Translations under genes and position numbers: made by a program
Shown: positions 41,904 to 51,200 of the stretch, piece by piece
Numbering within the stretch: position 1 is the first letter of the stretch
How the letters are laid out: each line of letters starts with the position of its first letter
Source of the DNA: Planctomycetota bacterium
Lineage (GTDB): Bacteria > Planctomycetota > Planctomycetia > Planctomycetales > Planctomycetaceae
NCBI GenBank assembly: GCA_023417655.1
Contig: JAEZFD010000069.1
Location: forward strand, 1-64,000
Direction of reading: 5' to 3'
Length of the DNA: 64,000 nt
The notes under the pieces: generated by a model
What the model was told of the DNA's origin: nothing
What the model saw: the letters and a program-made list of their open reading frames with translations, nothing else
Database searches by the model: none

Positions 41904-42012
41904 CAAACTTGTCCGGTCAGGCTGCAAGCAGCAATTTCGAAAGTCAGTTAAGGATGCTGCAGCGGCTCACTCAAAATCATGCAGTCAATGAGACGTTCAC
42001 TCGACGACCAGG

Positions 42013-42273
42013 TCACTGATCCTTGCCGGCAAACCGCCCTGAGGGGATCAGTCGTTCGATATCTGCGTCGGTTACCGTGATTTCTCGGATGAACCCAGTA
42101 TGAGTTCGTTCATAGGACAACTGGGCCACTGCGGCGGGAGCCCCCTGGACCGCTTCCGACACCTTTTTTCGTTCCGCCTCAGTCAGTGATGCGCCGACTC
42201 CGGAGGGCCAAATCGTTCGAGTTTCAACGACCAGTGACTCCAGACGGGGATCGAACTTCTTGTAGCCAGCCAT
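42013..42273 (-). CDS. Small conserved-looking hypothetical protein
   Basis: Start Met 42273 gives 86 residues (an open frame reaches 42324 but adds 17 unlikely residues). The chain is soluble and charged (MAGYKKFDPRLESLVVET; LTEAERKKVSEAVQGAPAAVAQLSYERTHTGFIREITV...IERLIPSGRF). No motif recognised and no signal peptide. Codon usage agrees with neighbours. Function unknown. Confidence 0.6.
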   Translation of the reverse strand: MAGYKKFDPRLESLVVETRTIWPSGVGASLTEAERKKVSEAVQGAPAAVAQLSYERTHTGFIREITVTDADIERLIPSGRFAGKDQ

Positions 42274-42465
42274 ATTCCGCTTCGGAAAACACAGGTTCAA
42301 TTTGCGATATGAACAGCGAGTCACACTCGCCCGTCAGTCGATTCTAGCGCATTTCCATCGTCCCGTCAGAGCCTGAGCAAGAAATTCCAGCTCCCTTTTC
42401 ACAGCGCGAGGCGAAATATCGATCAGACGGCCTTGATCGGTCCTTGGAAGATCTCCCAAAACGCA

Positions 42466-42501
42466 AGCAGCCCGAGCTTCCAGAAGGAGGCACGGGCTGC
42501 T
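42466..42501 (-). terminator. Hairpin after YHS-like protein gene
   Basis: AGCAGCCCG (42466-42474) pairs with CGGGCTGCT (42493-42501) around an 18-base loop; on the minus strand TGCGTTTTG follows. It lies 39 bases beyond the stop of the gene at 42540. Confidence 0.6.
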
Positions 42502-42539
42502 GAGATCGGCATGTCGGATGATCAGACTCTGCAGAAATA

Positions 42540-44285
42540 TCAGTCGTTCGAAGCGTGACTGCTTGGAGCAGCTACGAAGGTTTCCATCGTTTCGACACTG
42601 GAGAAGAGATACAGGCGGCCTTTGTACCAGACTGCGTGATCCAGAGATCCTTCGAGCTTTTCACCAGTCAATGCGAGGTGAATGACGTCTGAGCAACCGT
42701 TTGCCGGAGCGTACTTCAGCGGATCAGCGGCGAATTTCTCCATCGCTTCGGCTGATGAGAACTCAAACATCTTCCCATTGTACTGGTAACGGAACTCACT
42801 CGATGAATTGACCAGATCGCGGCTGTCACGCAGGACGACTGGACAGAATCCTTTCAGTCCGGTCTGCCCCTGACGAGAGGCAATCAGCTGGAACTTCGAC
42901 TTTGAATCCTGGTCCTGCGTTGGTGCCGGACGAATCGTGATCTCAGGCTTCGGTTCAGCAGGGACCAACGGCGCTTCGCGAGTCGGCGTTGGAACCAGAG
43001 CTGTTCGCGATGGCTCGGCCGTATACGGTGGCGGTACTGGAGGCAGTTGACCGGCCGGCTGCAACTTCACCTGCTCACTCGGAGTCAGCACCGGGGCCTC
43101 AAATGAGGCTGGAGGAGCGGACGGAAGTGCTGAAAGGGATGGAACTGTCGGGGCCGACGGGAGTCCCGGAGTTTCAGTGGCTTCAGGAGATGGAGGCAAC
43201 AGATCCATCGACGGTCGGCCTGACGATGCCGCGAGTTCTGGCGCCGAATCAAGTGATTTCCCTGTATACGGACTGCCGGAATCAGCAGGAGGGGCCGGGG
43301 TCTGCGTAGAGGCCGACTTTGCATCGCCCGGGAAGAGGTCCGCAAATGGATCCTTCGGCTGGGCAGGTGCCGCCTGCGGTGCAGGAGTTACCGCAATTCC
43401 AGTGTCGGAAGGTTCTCCCGGTGCGATCATCTTCGCAGGGACCGGCTCCGGAATCGGAGCATTGAAGTCCAGACGTGGCAGATTTGAAGTCGGGGATGAC
43501 GTCGGATTCTGCCCCTGCGAGGCATCCGCGACGCGGGTCTCGGGACTGAGATACGGTGCGAGTTCGCTCACGCGACGAACCTGAGGCGAAGGAGTTCCCC
43601 CATCTGGAGTCGGAGGGATCAACGGGCCTCCGTTCGAGGCGACTGGCGGCGGCGGATTAATCTGCGGGAGATTTCCTCCGCCAGGCAGCGACTGTTCGGC
43701 CATAGCACCGGCTGGTGATGGCGGAACAAGGTCATGAATCGGATTCGCCGCTGTCGGTGGCTGGAACAGACCCGGCTGTGAACTCTGGCGCATCGGAGGA
43801 ATCAAAGGAATCTCTTCGCTGACTCCGGGCACCATCGGTGCATTCGGAATCGCGGACATGTTCCCTTGCTGCCGGGCCTCTTTGGCCTTTGGATAAGTCA
43901 TGCCAGGATCAACAGGAGCAGGACCGCGTCCGCGGAAGACTCCTTTGAATCGATCGAGCAGACTCGGATCACTGGACTGATGTTGAATCTGTCGGACCTG
44001 TCCGTCGGCATGCCCGGCGCGATGCGTCGGCGGATGCAACAGCTCCACCTGAGGACTTGGAGCCAACGGATGCGGAACCGGTGTCAGCTGTGCCGCTGAG
44101 GCCGTGTTTGTAGGCGAAATCAGCACGGGAGCGGGTGTCACCTCCAGAGCGGGACCCGCAGAAGTGACTGGGCTCATGAGTTGCTGAGCGTGTGACGCGG
44201 AAGGGACCGTCCACATCGCCGACCCGGCAACAGAGGCCAGAATCAGCGGTTGTGTCGTCCTGAAGAGGCGGCGATAGAGCGTCAT
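42540..44285 (-). CDS. Secreted Pro-rich protein with C-terminal YHS-like domains
   Basis: Protein of 581 residues with a signal peptide (PLILASVAGSAMWTVPSASHAQ). Residues about 60-470 are low-complexity, rich in Pro, Ala, Gln and Ser (e.g. PPTAANPIHDLVPPSP, PSAPTVPSLSALPSAPP), a probable cell-wall-spanning linker. The last 110 residues are two YHS-like units: GFCPVVLRDSRDLVNSSSEFRYQYNGKMFEFSSAEAMEKFAADPLKYAP and LTGEKLEGSLDHAVWYKGRLYLFSSVETMETFV. YHS domains often bind metals or act in metal-protein assembly, but the Cys/His ligands are reduced here (only Cys in GFCP and NGCSD). Function uncertain. Confidence 0.78.
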   Translation of the reverse strand: MTLYRRLFRTTQPLILASVAGSAMWTVPSASHAQQLMSPVTSAGPALEVTPAPVLISPTNTASAAQLTPVPHPLAPSPQVELLHPPTHRAGHADGQVRQIQHQSSDPSLLDRFKGVFRGRGPAPVDPGMTYPKAKEARQQGNMSAIPNAPMVPGVSEEIPLIPPMRQSSQPGLFQPPTAANPIHDLVPPSPAGAMAEQSLPGGGNLPQINPPPPVASNGGPLIPPTPDGGTPSPQVRRVSELAPYLSPETRVADASQGQNPTSSPTSNLPRLDFNAPIPEPVPAKMIAPGEPSDTGIAVTPAPQAAPAQPKDPFADLFPGDAKSASTQTPAPPADSGSPYTGKSLDSAPELAASSGRPSMDLLPPSPEATETPGLPSAPTVPSLSALPSAPPASFEAPVLTPSEQVKLQPAGQLPPVPPPYTAEPSRTALVPTPTREAPLVPAEPKPEITIRPAPTQDQDSKSKFQLIASRQGQTGLKGFCPVVLRDSRDLVNSSSEFRYQYNGKMFEFSSAEAMEKFAADPLKYAPANGCSDVIHLALTGEKLEGSLDHAVWYKGRLYLFSSVETMETFVAAPSSHASND

Positions 44286-44699
44286 CGTTGATTTGCTCCT
44301 GAGGTTCAGTCACAGAAATTCGTTGGCGCGTACGGACAAGATGTCCGGCGTCAACACATGCAGCGTTTCGACTCGACTGCCTCTCACTCCACGAACCCAT
44401 CGCGGGGCGGCTCACTTCAGCAGAGAAATCTGCCAGTTCGTCGCCCTCGTCAAAGTCAGCAGGGAAGTGGTTGCGTCGTCGGGATCAGACTTCAGATGAC
44501 GGTATGCATCGCCTGAAAGATCAGGATCGTCGAAACAATTCCTACAGCCGCGCTCTTCCGCGGCTTTGGAAATATCGGCGGTGTGATAAGATGGGATTGA
44601 CCGACTGATGACGGATCTCAATTGATTCAACCTGAAGATCGAGACCATGTCTTACAGCCGGAATCACCCAAAAAAACTTCGCAAGCTGCCTGAGTTACC
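44286..44699. other. Divergent intergenic region with hairpin
   Basis: This 414-base gap between divergent genes has no coding frame. A hairpin AGCCGCG (44546-44552) / CGCGGCT (44559-44565) with TTTGG after it lies 135 bases before sppA; TTGGAA (44566-44571) and TAAGAT (44587-44592) form only a weak promoter pair with a 15-base spacer. Confidence 0.4.
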
Positions 44700-45725
44700 A
44701 TGATCCCAACCGATTCCTCTGTACCTCGGCAACCTTTGCCGGTGGTGTTGGTGCAGCCTCGACGTCGCTGGCTGGTTTTGTTCCTGTTGTTCCTGCTCGG
44801 GGGTTCGCTCTGCCTGAACCTGCTGCTGGCGTCGTTCTTTGCTGACTATGCAAAAGAGCTGAAGCCTCCACATGAGAAGTTCCATTCCGGAGACGTTCTG
44901 TCGAAAGACAAAATCGCCCGAATCGTGACCGACTTCACCATCATGCCGCCTCACACAAAGCGCCTGATCGAAACGATTGAGCACATTGAGAAACAGGATG
45001 ACGTCAAAGGAGCGGTGCTCGTCATCGACAGCCCAGGCGGACTGGTCTCAGACAGCCATGAGATCTATCACCGGCTCATCAAGTTGAGCCAGAAGAAGCC
45101 TGTTTTCGTCTCGATGAAAGGGATCGCTGCTTCAGGCGGTTACTACATCGCGATGGGAGCCGGTAAGGGGGCTCCCATTTACGCCGAGCCAACGACCTGG
45201 ACAGGCTCTATCGGTGTAATCATGCCTCGCTATGATGCGACCAAGCTGGCAGATCAGATCGGCATCAAATCAGACTCACTGGCGACGGGACCATTGAAGG
45301 AATCCCTGAATCCACTCAAAGAAATGACCGAAGAGGAGCGGAAGGTATGGATGACGATTCTCGATGAATCATTCCAGCGCTTCCTGAAGGTGATCGATGA
45401 CAGTCGCGAGAACCTGGACATGGAGCAGGTCCGTAAAACGGCCACCGGTCAGGTCTATACTGCAGATCAGGCTCTGGCGAACGGACTGATTGACAAGATC
45501 GGTTATGAAGACGATGTCGTTGCGGCACTCAAGGAGAAGCTCGGTCTGAAGGAAGCCCGGATCGTGCAGTTCGAGCATCCGAAGTCATTCGCAGAGTCCT
45601 TGCTGGGAGCACAGGCTCAACGGCAGTCGTTTGATCCTGTCAGCGTCCTGATGGAGCTGAGCGTTCCCCGCGCGATGTACTTCTTTGGATGGCCTGCCAC
45701 TGCGACACACGCTATCCCTCGATAA
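44700..45725 (+). CDS. sppA: Signal peptide peptidase SppA (S49 family)
   Basis: Membrane-bound protease of 341 residues that degrades cleaved signal peptides. The N-terminus has one span (WLVLFLLFLLGGSLCLNLLLASFFA). The S49 core includes VKGAVLVIDSPGGLVSDSHEIY, SMKGIAASGGYYIAMGA with the catalytic Ser, and the general-base Lys region (TGPLKESLNPLKEMTEEE). The short form corresponds to the single-domain SppA found in many bacteria. Preceded by no SD-typed competitor. Followed after 180 bases by a secreted prolyl-oligopeptidase-type gene separated by two hairpins. Confidence 0.94.
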   Translation: MIPTDSSVPRQPLPVVLVQPRRRWLVLFLLFLLGGSLCLNLLLASFFADYAKELKPPHEKFHSGDVLSKDKIARIVTDFTIMPPHTKRLIETIEHIEKQDDVKGAVLVIDSPGGLVSDSHEIYHRLIKLSQKKPVFVSMKGIAASGGYYIAMGAGKGAPIYAEPTTWTGSIGVIMPRYDATKLADQIGIKSDSLATGPLKESLNPLKEMTEEERKVWMTILDESFQRFLKVIDDSRENLDMEQVRKTATGQVYTADQALANGLIDKIGYEDDVVAALKEKLGLKEARIVQFEHPKSFAESLLGAQAQRQSFDPVSVLMELSVPRAMYFFGWPATATHAIPR

Positions 45726-45904
45726 CGAGCCGCATCGACTGATGAATGTGGAATAGAGACAGGGAAACTCGGCGGAAGACGAAGTCGAATTCCGCCGAGG
45801 ACTCTCCCGACCTTCATCCCCACGACCTTGACGTTCGCAGATTGACCGGCCATCTTCACGAATGTCGCGATTCGCTTCGCGACATTCGTGCCCTGACTTC
45901 CGAG
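45726..45904 (+). promoter_or_regulatory. Spacer with two strong hairpins
   Basis: CTCGGCGGAA (45768-45777) pairs with TTCCGCCGAG (45790-45799) around 12 bases, and a perfect 14-bp stem CACGAATGTCGCGA (45857-45870) / TCGCGACATTCGTG (45877-45890) ends 14 bases before the ATG at 45905. Neither has a T-tract, so they look more like leader or processing structures than terminators. Confidence 0.5.
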
Positions 45905-47947
45905 ATGGACCCGTCGATGCGTTTACGACAACTGACATTTGCTCTGGCGCTCAGCCTGTGCAGTTTCTCTTCGCTTTTTGCTCAACCTTCTGCTTCCGGT
46001 GTGAAGCCGGCTCGCGAAATTCCTCCTCCAGGAATCGCTCTGCCGGCGGACCAGAAGGCCCAGCTCAATAAGAAGCGGCTCGAGCTCTCTCGAAAAATCT
46101 CGGCACTGTCACAGAAGAATCAGTCAGAAATCACTGCACTGATTCCGGATGTCGAGATCTTCGCTCGCGCTGTCCAGCTGGCGATTGAAGGCAACACTTT
46201 CTACACCGAGCAGGATATTGCCAACGCTCACAAACTGCTTGAAACCGGCTTGGCTCGCGCGCAGGAACTGGCGCAGGGGAAGCACAGCTGGACCACGCAG
46301 ACGGGACCCGTCGCCCGGGGATATCGATCTATTCTGGATGGGACCGTTCAACCTTATGGAGTCGTAATTGGTCCCGACGTGAAATTCGACGGAGCTCCAG
46401 TTCGGTGTGACATCTGGTTTCGGGGACGATCCGAGAAGGGACTCGAACTCCAGTTCATCAATGACCGGATGACGAAAGAAGGCGAATACAAGCTGACTGA
46501 CGGCATCATGCTGCACCCCATGGGGCGCTACTGCAACGCCAATCGCTTTGCCGGGGAGGTCGACGTCTTCGAAGCACTCGAGCATGCTCGTTCTCAGTAT
46601 GCAATTGATGAGAATCGCATTGCCGTCGGTGGGTTCTCGATGGGAGGAGCCGCGTGCTGGGGATTCACTGTCCATTACCCAGGCAAGTGGTTTGCGTCTT
46701 ATCCCGGGGCCGGATTCTCCGAGACTTTTCGCTTCCTCGGAATGGATAAGAATCCAGATCGCATCCCAGCGGATTACCAGCAGAAGCTCTGGAATCTTTA
46801 CGACGCCCATGTGCTGGCTGACAACCTGTATGACATCCCGACGATTGCCTATAGCGGCGAGAAGGACGGACAAAAGATGGCCGCCGACATCATGGTCGAG
46901 TCAGCCGCGAAGTATGGTCTGACGCTGCCGCACGTGATCGGTCCTGATACTGCACACAAACTGCATCCCGACTCAAAGAAGATCATCTCGGAGCGTTTGG
47001 CTCAGCTCGCCGAGAAAGGTCGGAACCGGATGCCTGCAAGTCTGCGCTTCACAACTTACACGCTGAAATACAACAACTGCGCCTGGGTCACGATTGATGC
47101 TCTGAAGGAACACTGGGCAGAATCCTGGGTCCATGCTGATCTGCAGCCGGAAGAATCTCCCACCGGATTCACGATCAAGACCAAGAACGTCACAGGCCTG
47201 ACAGTCGAGTTCCCCGCTGACATCAGTCCTTTTCCTGCGGTGAAAGAACTGAGCGTGCAGATTGATGGACAGACCGTGACCGGGTTAAGGACCGGAGCTC
47301 AGAAAGAACTGACCGCTCATTTCCAGCTGCAGGGTGACAAGTGGAAAGTTATCTCCGAAAAGGAAGTCCATTCAGGACTCGTCAAGCGTCATGATCTGCA
47401 GGGACCGATCGACGACGCGTTGATGGGACCATTCCTGTTTGTAAAACCGACGGGCTCATACGTCTCCCCTCAGGTTGGAGAATGGGTGAAATCCGAAATG
47501 GATCGTGCCTCAAAGAACTGGCAGCGCCAGATGCGGGGTCTGGCACGGGTACGTCGTGATGTTGACGTGAACAACGCCGATATCCGTGAGAACAACCTCA
47601 TTCTCTGGGGATGCCCGAAAAGCAATGCACTGATTAAGAAGGTGCTGCCGGATCTCCCGATTCAGTGGTCCGGCTCGGAACTGGTCGTTGGCGACAAGCG
47701 CTTCCAGCCTGAGAAAGAAGTTCTGGTGATGGTTTACCCCAATCCACTGAATCCAGAACGCTATATCGTCATTAACAGCGGGCTGACCTATCGGGAGTTC
47801 GACTACGAGAACAATGCCCGCCAGACGCCCAAGCTGCCAGACTGGGCCGTGATCGACACAAGCACCCCACCAAATGACGTCGCGCCCGGCAAAATTGTGG
47901 AGGCCGACTTCTTTGACGAACAGTGGAAAGTGAAAACTGCCCGCTGA
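45905..47947 (+). CDS. Secreted prolyl-oligopeptidase-family hydrolase
   Basis: Start ATG 45905 (680 residues) or 45917; the frame is open from 45746 but the added residues show no signal-like start. A signal peptide (MRLRQLTFALALSLCSFSSLFAQ) precedes an alpha/beta-hydrolase of the prolyl-oligopeptidase/S9 type. The nucleophile elbow is GGFSMGGAACWGFTVHYPGKW; SGEKDGQKMAADIM and GPDTAHKLHPDSKK supply the acid and His. The N-terminal 150 residues contain an EF/rich helical part; the C-terminal 300 residues hold immunoglobulin-like beta strands (VTIDALKEHWAESWVHADL; LTVEFPADISPFPAVKELSVQIDG). Such proteins act on peptides or carbohydrate esters outside the cell; the substrate is unknown. Confidence 0.85.
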   Translation: MDPSMRLRQLTFALALSLCSFSSLFAQPSASGVKPAREIPPPGIALPADQKAQLNKKRLELSRKISALSQKNQSEITALIPDVEIFARAVQLAIEGNTFYTEQDIANAHKLLETGLARAQELAQGKHSWTTQTGPVARGYRSILDGTVQPYGVVIGPDVKFDGAPVRCDIWFRGRSEKGLELQFINDRMTKEGEYKLTDGIMLHPMGRYCNANRFAGEVDVFEALEHARSQYAIDENRIAVGGFSMGGAACWGFTVHYPGKWFASYPGAGFSETFRFLGMDKNPDRIPADYQQKLWNLYDAHVLADNLYDIPTIAYSGEKDGQKMAADIMVESAAKYGLTLPHVIGPDTAHKLHPDSKKIISERLAQLAEKGRNRMPASLRFTTYTLKYNNCAWVTIDALKEHWAESWVHADLQPEESPTGFTIKTKNVTGLTVEFPADISPFPAVKELSVQIDGQTVTGLRTGAQKELTAHFQLQGDKWKVISEKEVHSGLVKRHDLQGPIDDALMGPFLFVKPTGSYVSPQVGEWVKSEMDRASKNWQRQMRGLARVRRDVDVNNADIRENNLILWGCPKSNALIKKVLPDLPIQWSGSELVVGDKRFQPEKEVLVMVYPNPLNPERYIVINSGLTYREFDYENNARQTPKLPDWAVIDTSTPPNDVAPGKIVEADFFDEQWKVKTAR

Positions 47948-48282
47948 ACGGGACTCCAACTCTGCAAGTCGCATTCGTGCGAAAGAGACTGCTTTTCCGT
48001 CGAAGCGGAATTCCAGGAGTTGGCGCGACGGATCTCATCCCCGATGATTGCGGTAGTTCCACTACGATGTGAACGTCGCCATGCCCGATGTATGTCGATG
48101 GTCATCGTTGGGCGGAACTGCCGTGGCATCCAGGGAAACAGATTATTCTGAGTTTTGAACAGACGCCGAAAACGCGCTCGCAGTTACAGACTGTGTCAGC
48201 GCGCCTCGCGGCGGTGCTGGTCGTCATCCTGTGAGTTTCGCACGGAATCCGTTCGAGACCAACTTGCAGAAAGCTGTCAAAG
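47948..48282. other. Intergenic region
   Basis: This 335-base spacer has no gene. Small inverted repeats occur (TTCCG/CGGAA near 47997-48012, and CCAACTC/GAGTTGG), none with a T-tract. The next gene opens at 48283, where the start is not sharply defined. Confidence 0.45.
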
Positions 48283-51200
48283 ATGCGGCTGTCTCGCTCT
48301 ATGGCCGGTTTTGATCACAGAAGTCGGGACCTACTTCCGAACGCAGTACCTGACACCGCCATCAGTCATCGACTCGTTGCGACTCTGTGTTGCACGGTCG
48401 TGCTGCTGCTCCTCATCGCCAGTCCAATTCGCGCGCAGTCCGACAACGACGCATCACGCGTGAATTTACCGTTGAACGATCCCGGCTGGCTCCCGAAAGG
48501 AGAGGACGGGCAGCCTCTCAATCTCGACTTCGAGACGGGAACTCTGAAGGACTGGACGGCCACGGGGCGAGCGTTCGCCGGACAACCGGTCAAGGGAAAC
48601 ATCGATCCCAAGCGTCCGCACGGGGCCAAGAAGCGGAGCCTGCATACTGGCAATTACTGGATCGGCGGGTTCGAGAAAGTCGGCGATCAGCCACATGGAA
48701 CACTGACTTCGGTTCCTTTCGTAGTCGATGGGCCGTGGTGCAGTTTTCTGATCGGAGGCGGAAATCATCGCCAGACTCGAGTTGAATTGCTGCTTGCCAG
48801 TGATGACTCCGTTATCGCTGTCGCACTGGGCAACAACGAAGAGGAGATGGAACCGGTCGTTCTGAATCTGGAGAAGTATCTGGGTCAGAAGATCTTCATC
48901 CGGCTGACAGATGCACACTCCGGAGGCTGGGGTCACGTCAACTTCGACGACTTTCGTCTCTACAAGGAACGACCCAAGTTTCCGCCACCTGAAATTCTCG
49001 CCGGGCCCGCCCCGAGTAACGAGGTCTATCCCTACCAGAATCTCTCAGGCGACGAGGCCGCGCGTCTAATGCAGGTCCCGCAAGGATTTCGTGTCCAATG
49101 TGCCGCGCAGGAACCACTCGTCCGTCAACCTGTCGCGATGGCGATTGATGACCGCGGGCGAGTCTGGATCGCCGAGGCTTATGCCTATCCCCAGCGCGAC
49201 CCGGAAGGGACTGGACGGGATCGGATCCTGATTTTTGAAGACACCGATCTCGACGGCATTCTGGACAAGCGCACGATCTTCGTGGACGGCCTGAATCTGA
49301 TTACCGGAATGGAAGTCGGTTTCGGCGGCGTCTGGGTCGGCGCTGCACCTTATCTCCTGTTCATTCCCGACCGGAATCAAAATGATATTCCCGATCACCA
49401 CGAACCGGGTGCGTACATTCCTCCTGCTCCGGAAGGACTGCAATTCCCCAAGGATGTCCCGCCCGGCGTTGAGGTCGTGCTCGATGGTTGGGGATTTCAG
49501 GACACCCATGAAACCCTGAATTCGTTTGCCTGGGGACCGGATGGATGGCTCTACGGCTGCCATGGAGTCTTTACCCATTCTAAAGTAGGTCCGCCGGGAA
49601 CTCCGGAAGCAGATCGAGTTCCGATCAATGCTGGATTCTGGCGATTCCATCCCTCCCGTCGAAAGTTCGAACTCTTCGCACAGGGAACAAGTAACCCCTG
49701 GGGAATCGACTGGAACCGGTATGGCGACATGTTCGCGACCGCATGCGTGATTCCTCACCTGTATTACGTCATTCCAGGAGGTCGCTATCAGCGACAGGCA
49801 GGGCCGCACTTCAATCTGAACACGTATGACGACATCAAGACGATTGCCCGCCACCGACACTACGTCGGTAACCAATGGAATCAGAGTGACCGTAACTCCT
49901 CAGATGATGTCGGGGGCGGGCATGCACACGCCGGAGCGATGATCTATCAGGGAGGGGCTTGGCCGTCTGAGTACGACGGGAAGCTCTTCATGAATAATGT
50001 TCACGGAAACCGCGTGAACGTCGATGTCCTCATCCCAGAAGGCTCAGGTTATGCCGGGGACCGAAACCCTGACTTTCTGCTGACAGGTGACAAGTGGTCG
50101 CAAATGCTTGCCATTGCGACGGGCCCGGATGGTCAGGTCTGGATTACTGACTGGTACGATCAGGAACAATGCCATCGCAATGAAGAAGGGCTCCACGACC
50201 GGAGTAATGGGCGGATCTATCGCGTCAGCTATGGGGACGCCAAACCAGTCGAAGTCAATTTGAAGGAACTGAACAATGCCGATCTGATCGAGCAGTCGAT
50301 CTCGGCTCCTAATGATTGGTACGTTCGCCACGCCCGTAGGCTGATTCAGGAACGTTCTCTGGTCAATCCCGGGATCCTCGACCATGTCTCGCTACTGGAC
50401 CGAATCCAGCAGGAAGAGGATGTCAAAGTCCTGCGAAAACTGTGGTTGCTGGAGTCGGCTGGGCAGTTTGAAAAACTTCCAGAACTGGAGATCACGCGGC
50501 TCCTTTCTCATCCGTCCCCACAAGTTCGGTCCTGGGTTGTGCGCCTTCTCGCGGATCACCTCACGCCAGAAGGCCTGACCACATGGCAACTCGAACAATT
50601 TGTAGAACTCGCGACCCATGATCCTTCGCCCGTCGTACGACTGTCGATTGCATCAGCGACTCAACGGCTGCCGTTCGAACAGCGCTGGCCAATCCTTCAG
50701 CGACTGGTTGCGCATCCAGAAGATGCACAGGATCACAACATCCCGTTGATGGACTGGTATGCGATGGAACCGTTAGCGGACGTGGATCCACAACGGGCGC
50801 TGGCTCTCGGTCTGCTCGCCGGCGAGACGATCCCCCTGCTCCGCGATTTCATGATTCGTCGCCTTGGAAGTGCGCGTCCGGAAGATGCGCTGGCCCTGCT
50901 CCTCTCTGGGCTGAAAGCAGCGAAGAATGATGATGTGCGGCTGACGTTCCTCAAGGGAATGCGTGGTGCCATGTCTGGCGTTCGCAACGTCCGCGCCCCT
51001 GCCGGTTGGAAAGAGGTCTATCAGGAACTGATTGAGTCCGGTGTCGCTTCTCGCAATTTCGACGTTTACCTGTACGCTCTCGGTTTGGGAGCCCGCTTCG
51101 GAGATCAGGACGCCGCAAAAGATTTGCGTCAGATCGTGCTGGACGAGGCCGGACCGCTTGCCGAGCGTCGCGTCGCTTTCAACTTCATGCTGAACGATCG

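Noticed and set aside
43177..43584. Plus-strand Gly/Ala-rich frame
   Set aside because: Shadow of the Pro-rich protein on the other strand (CCN codons read as GGN).
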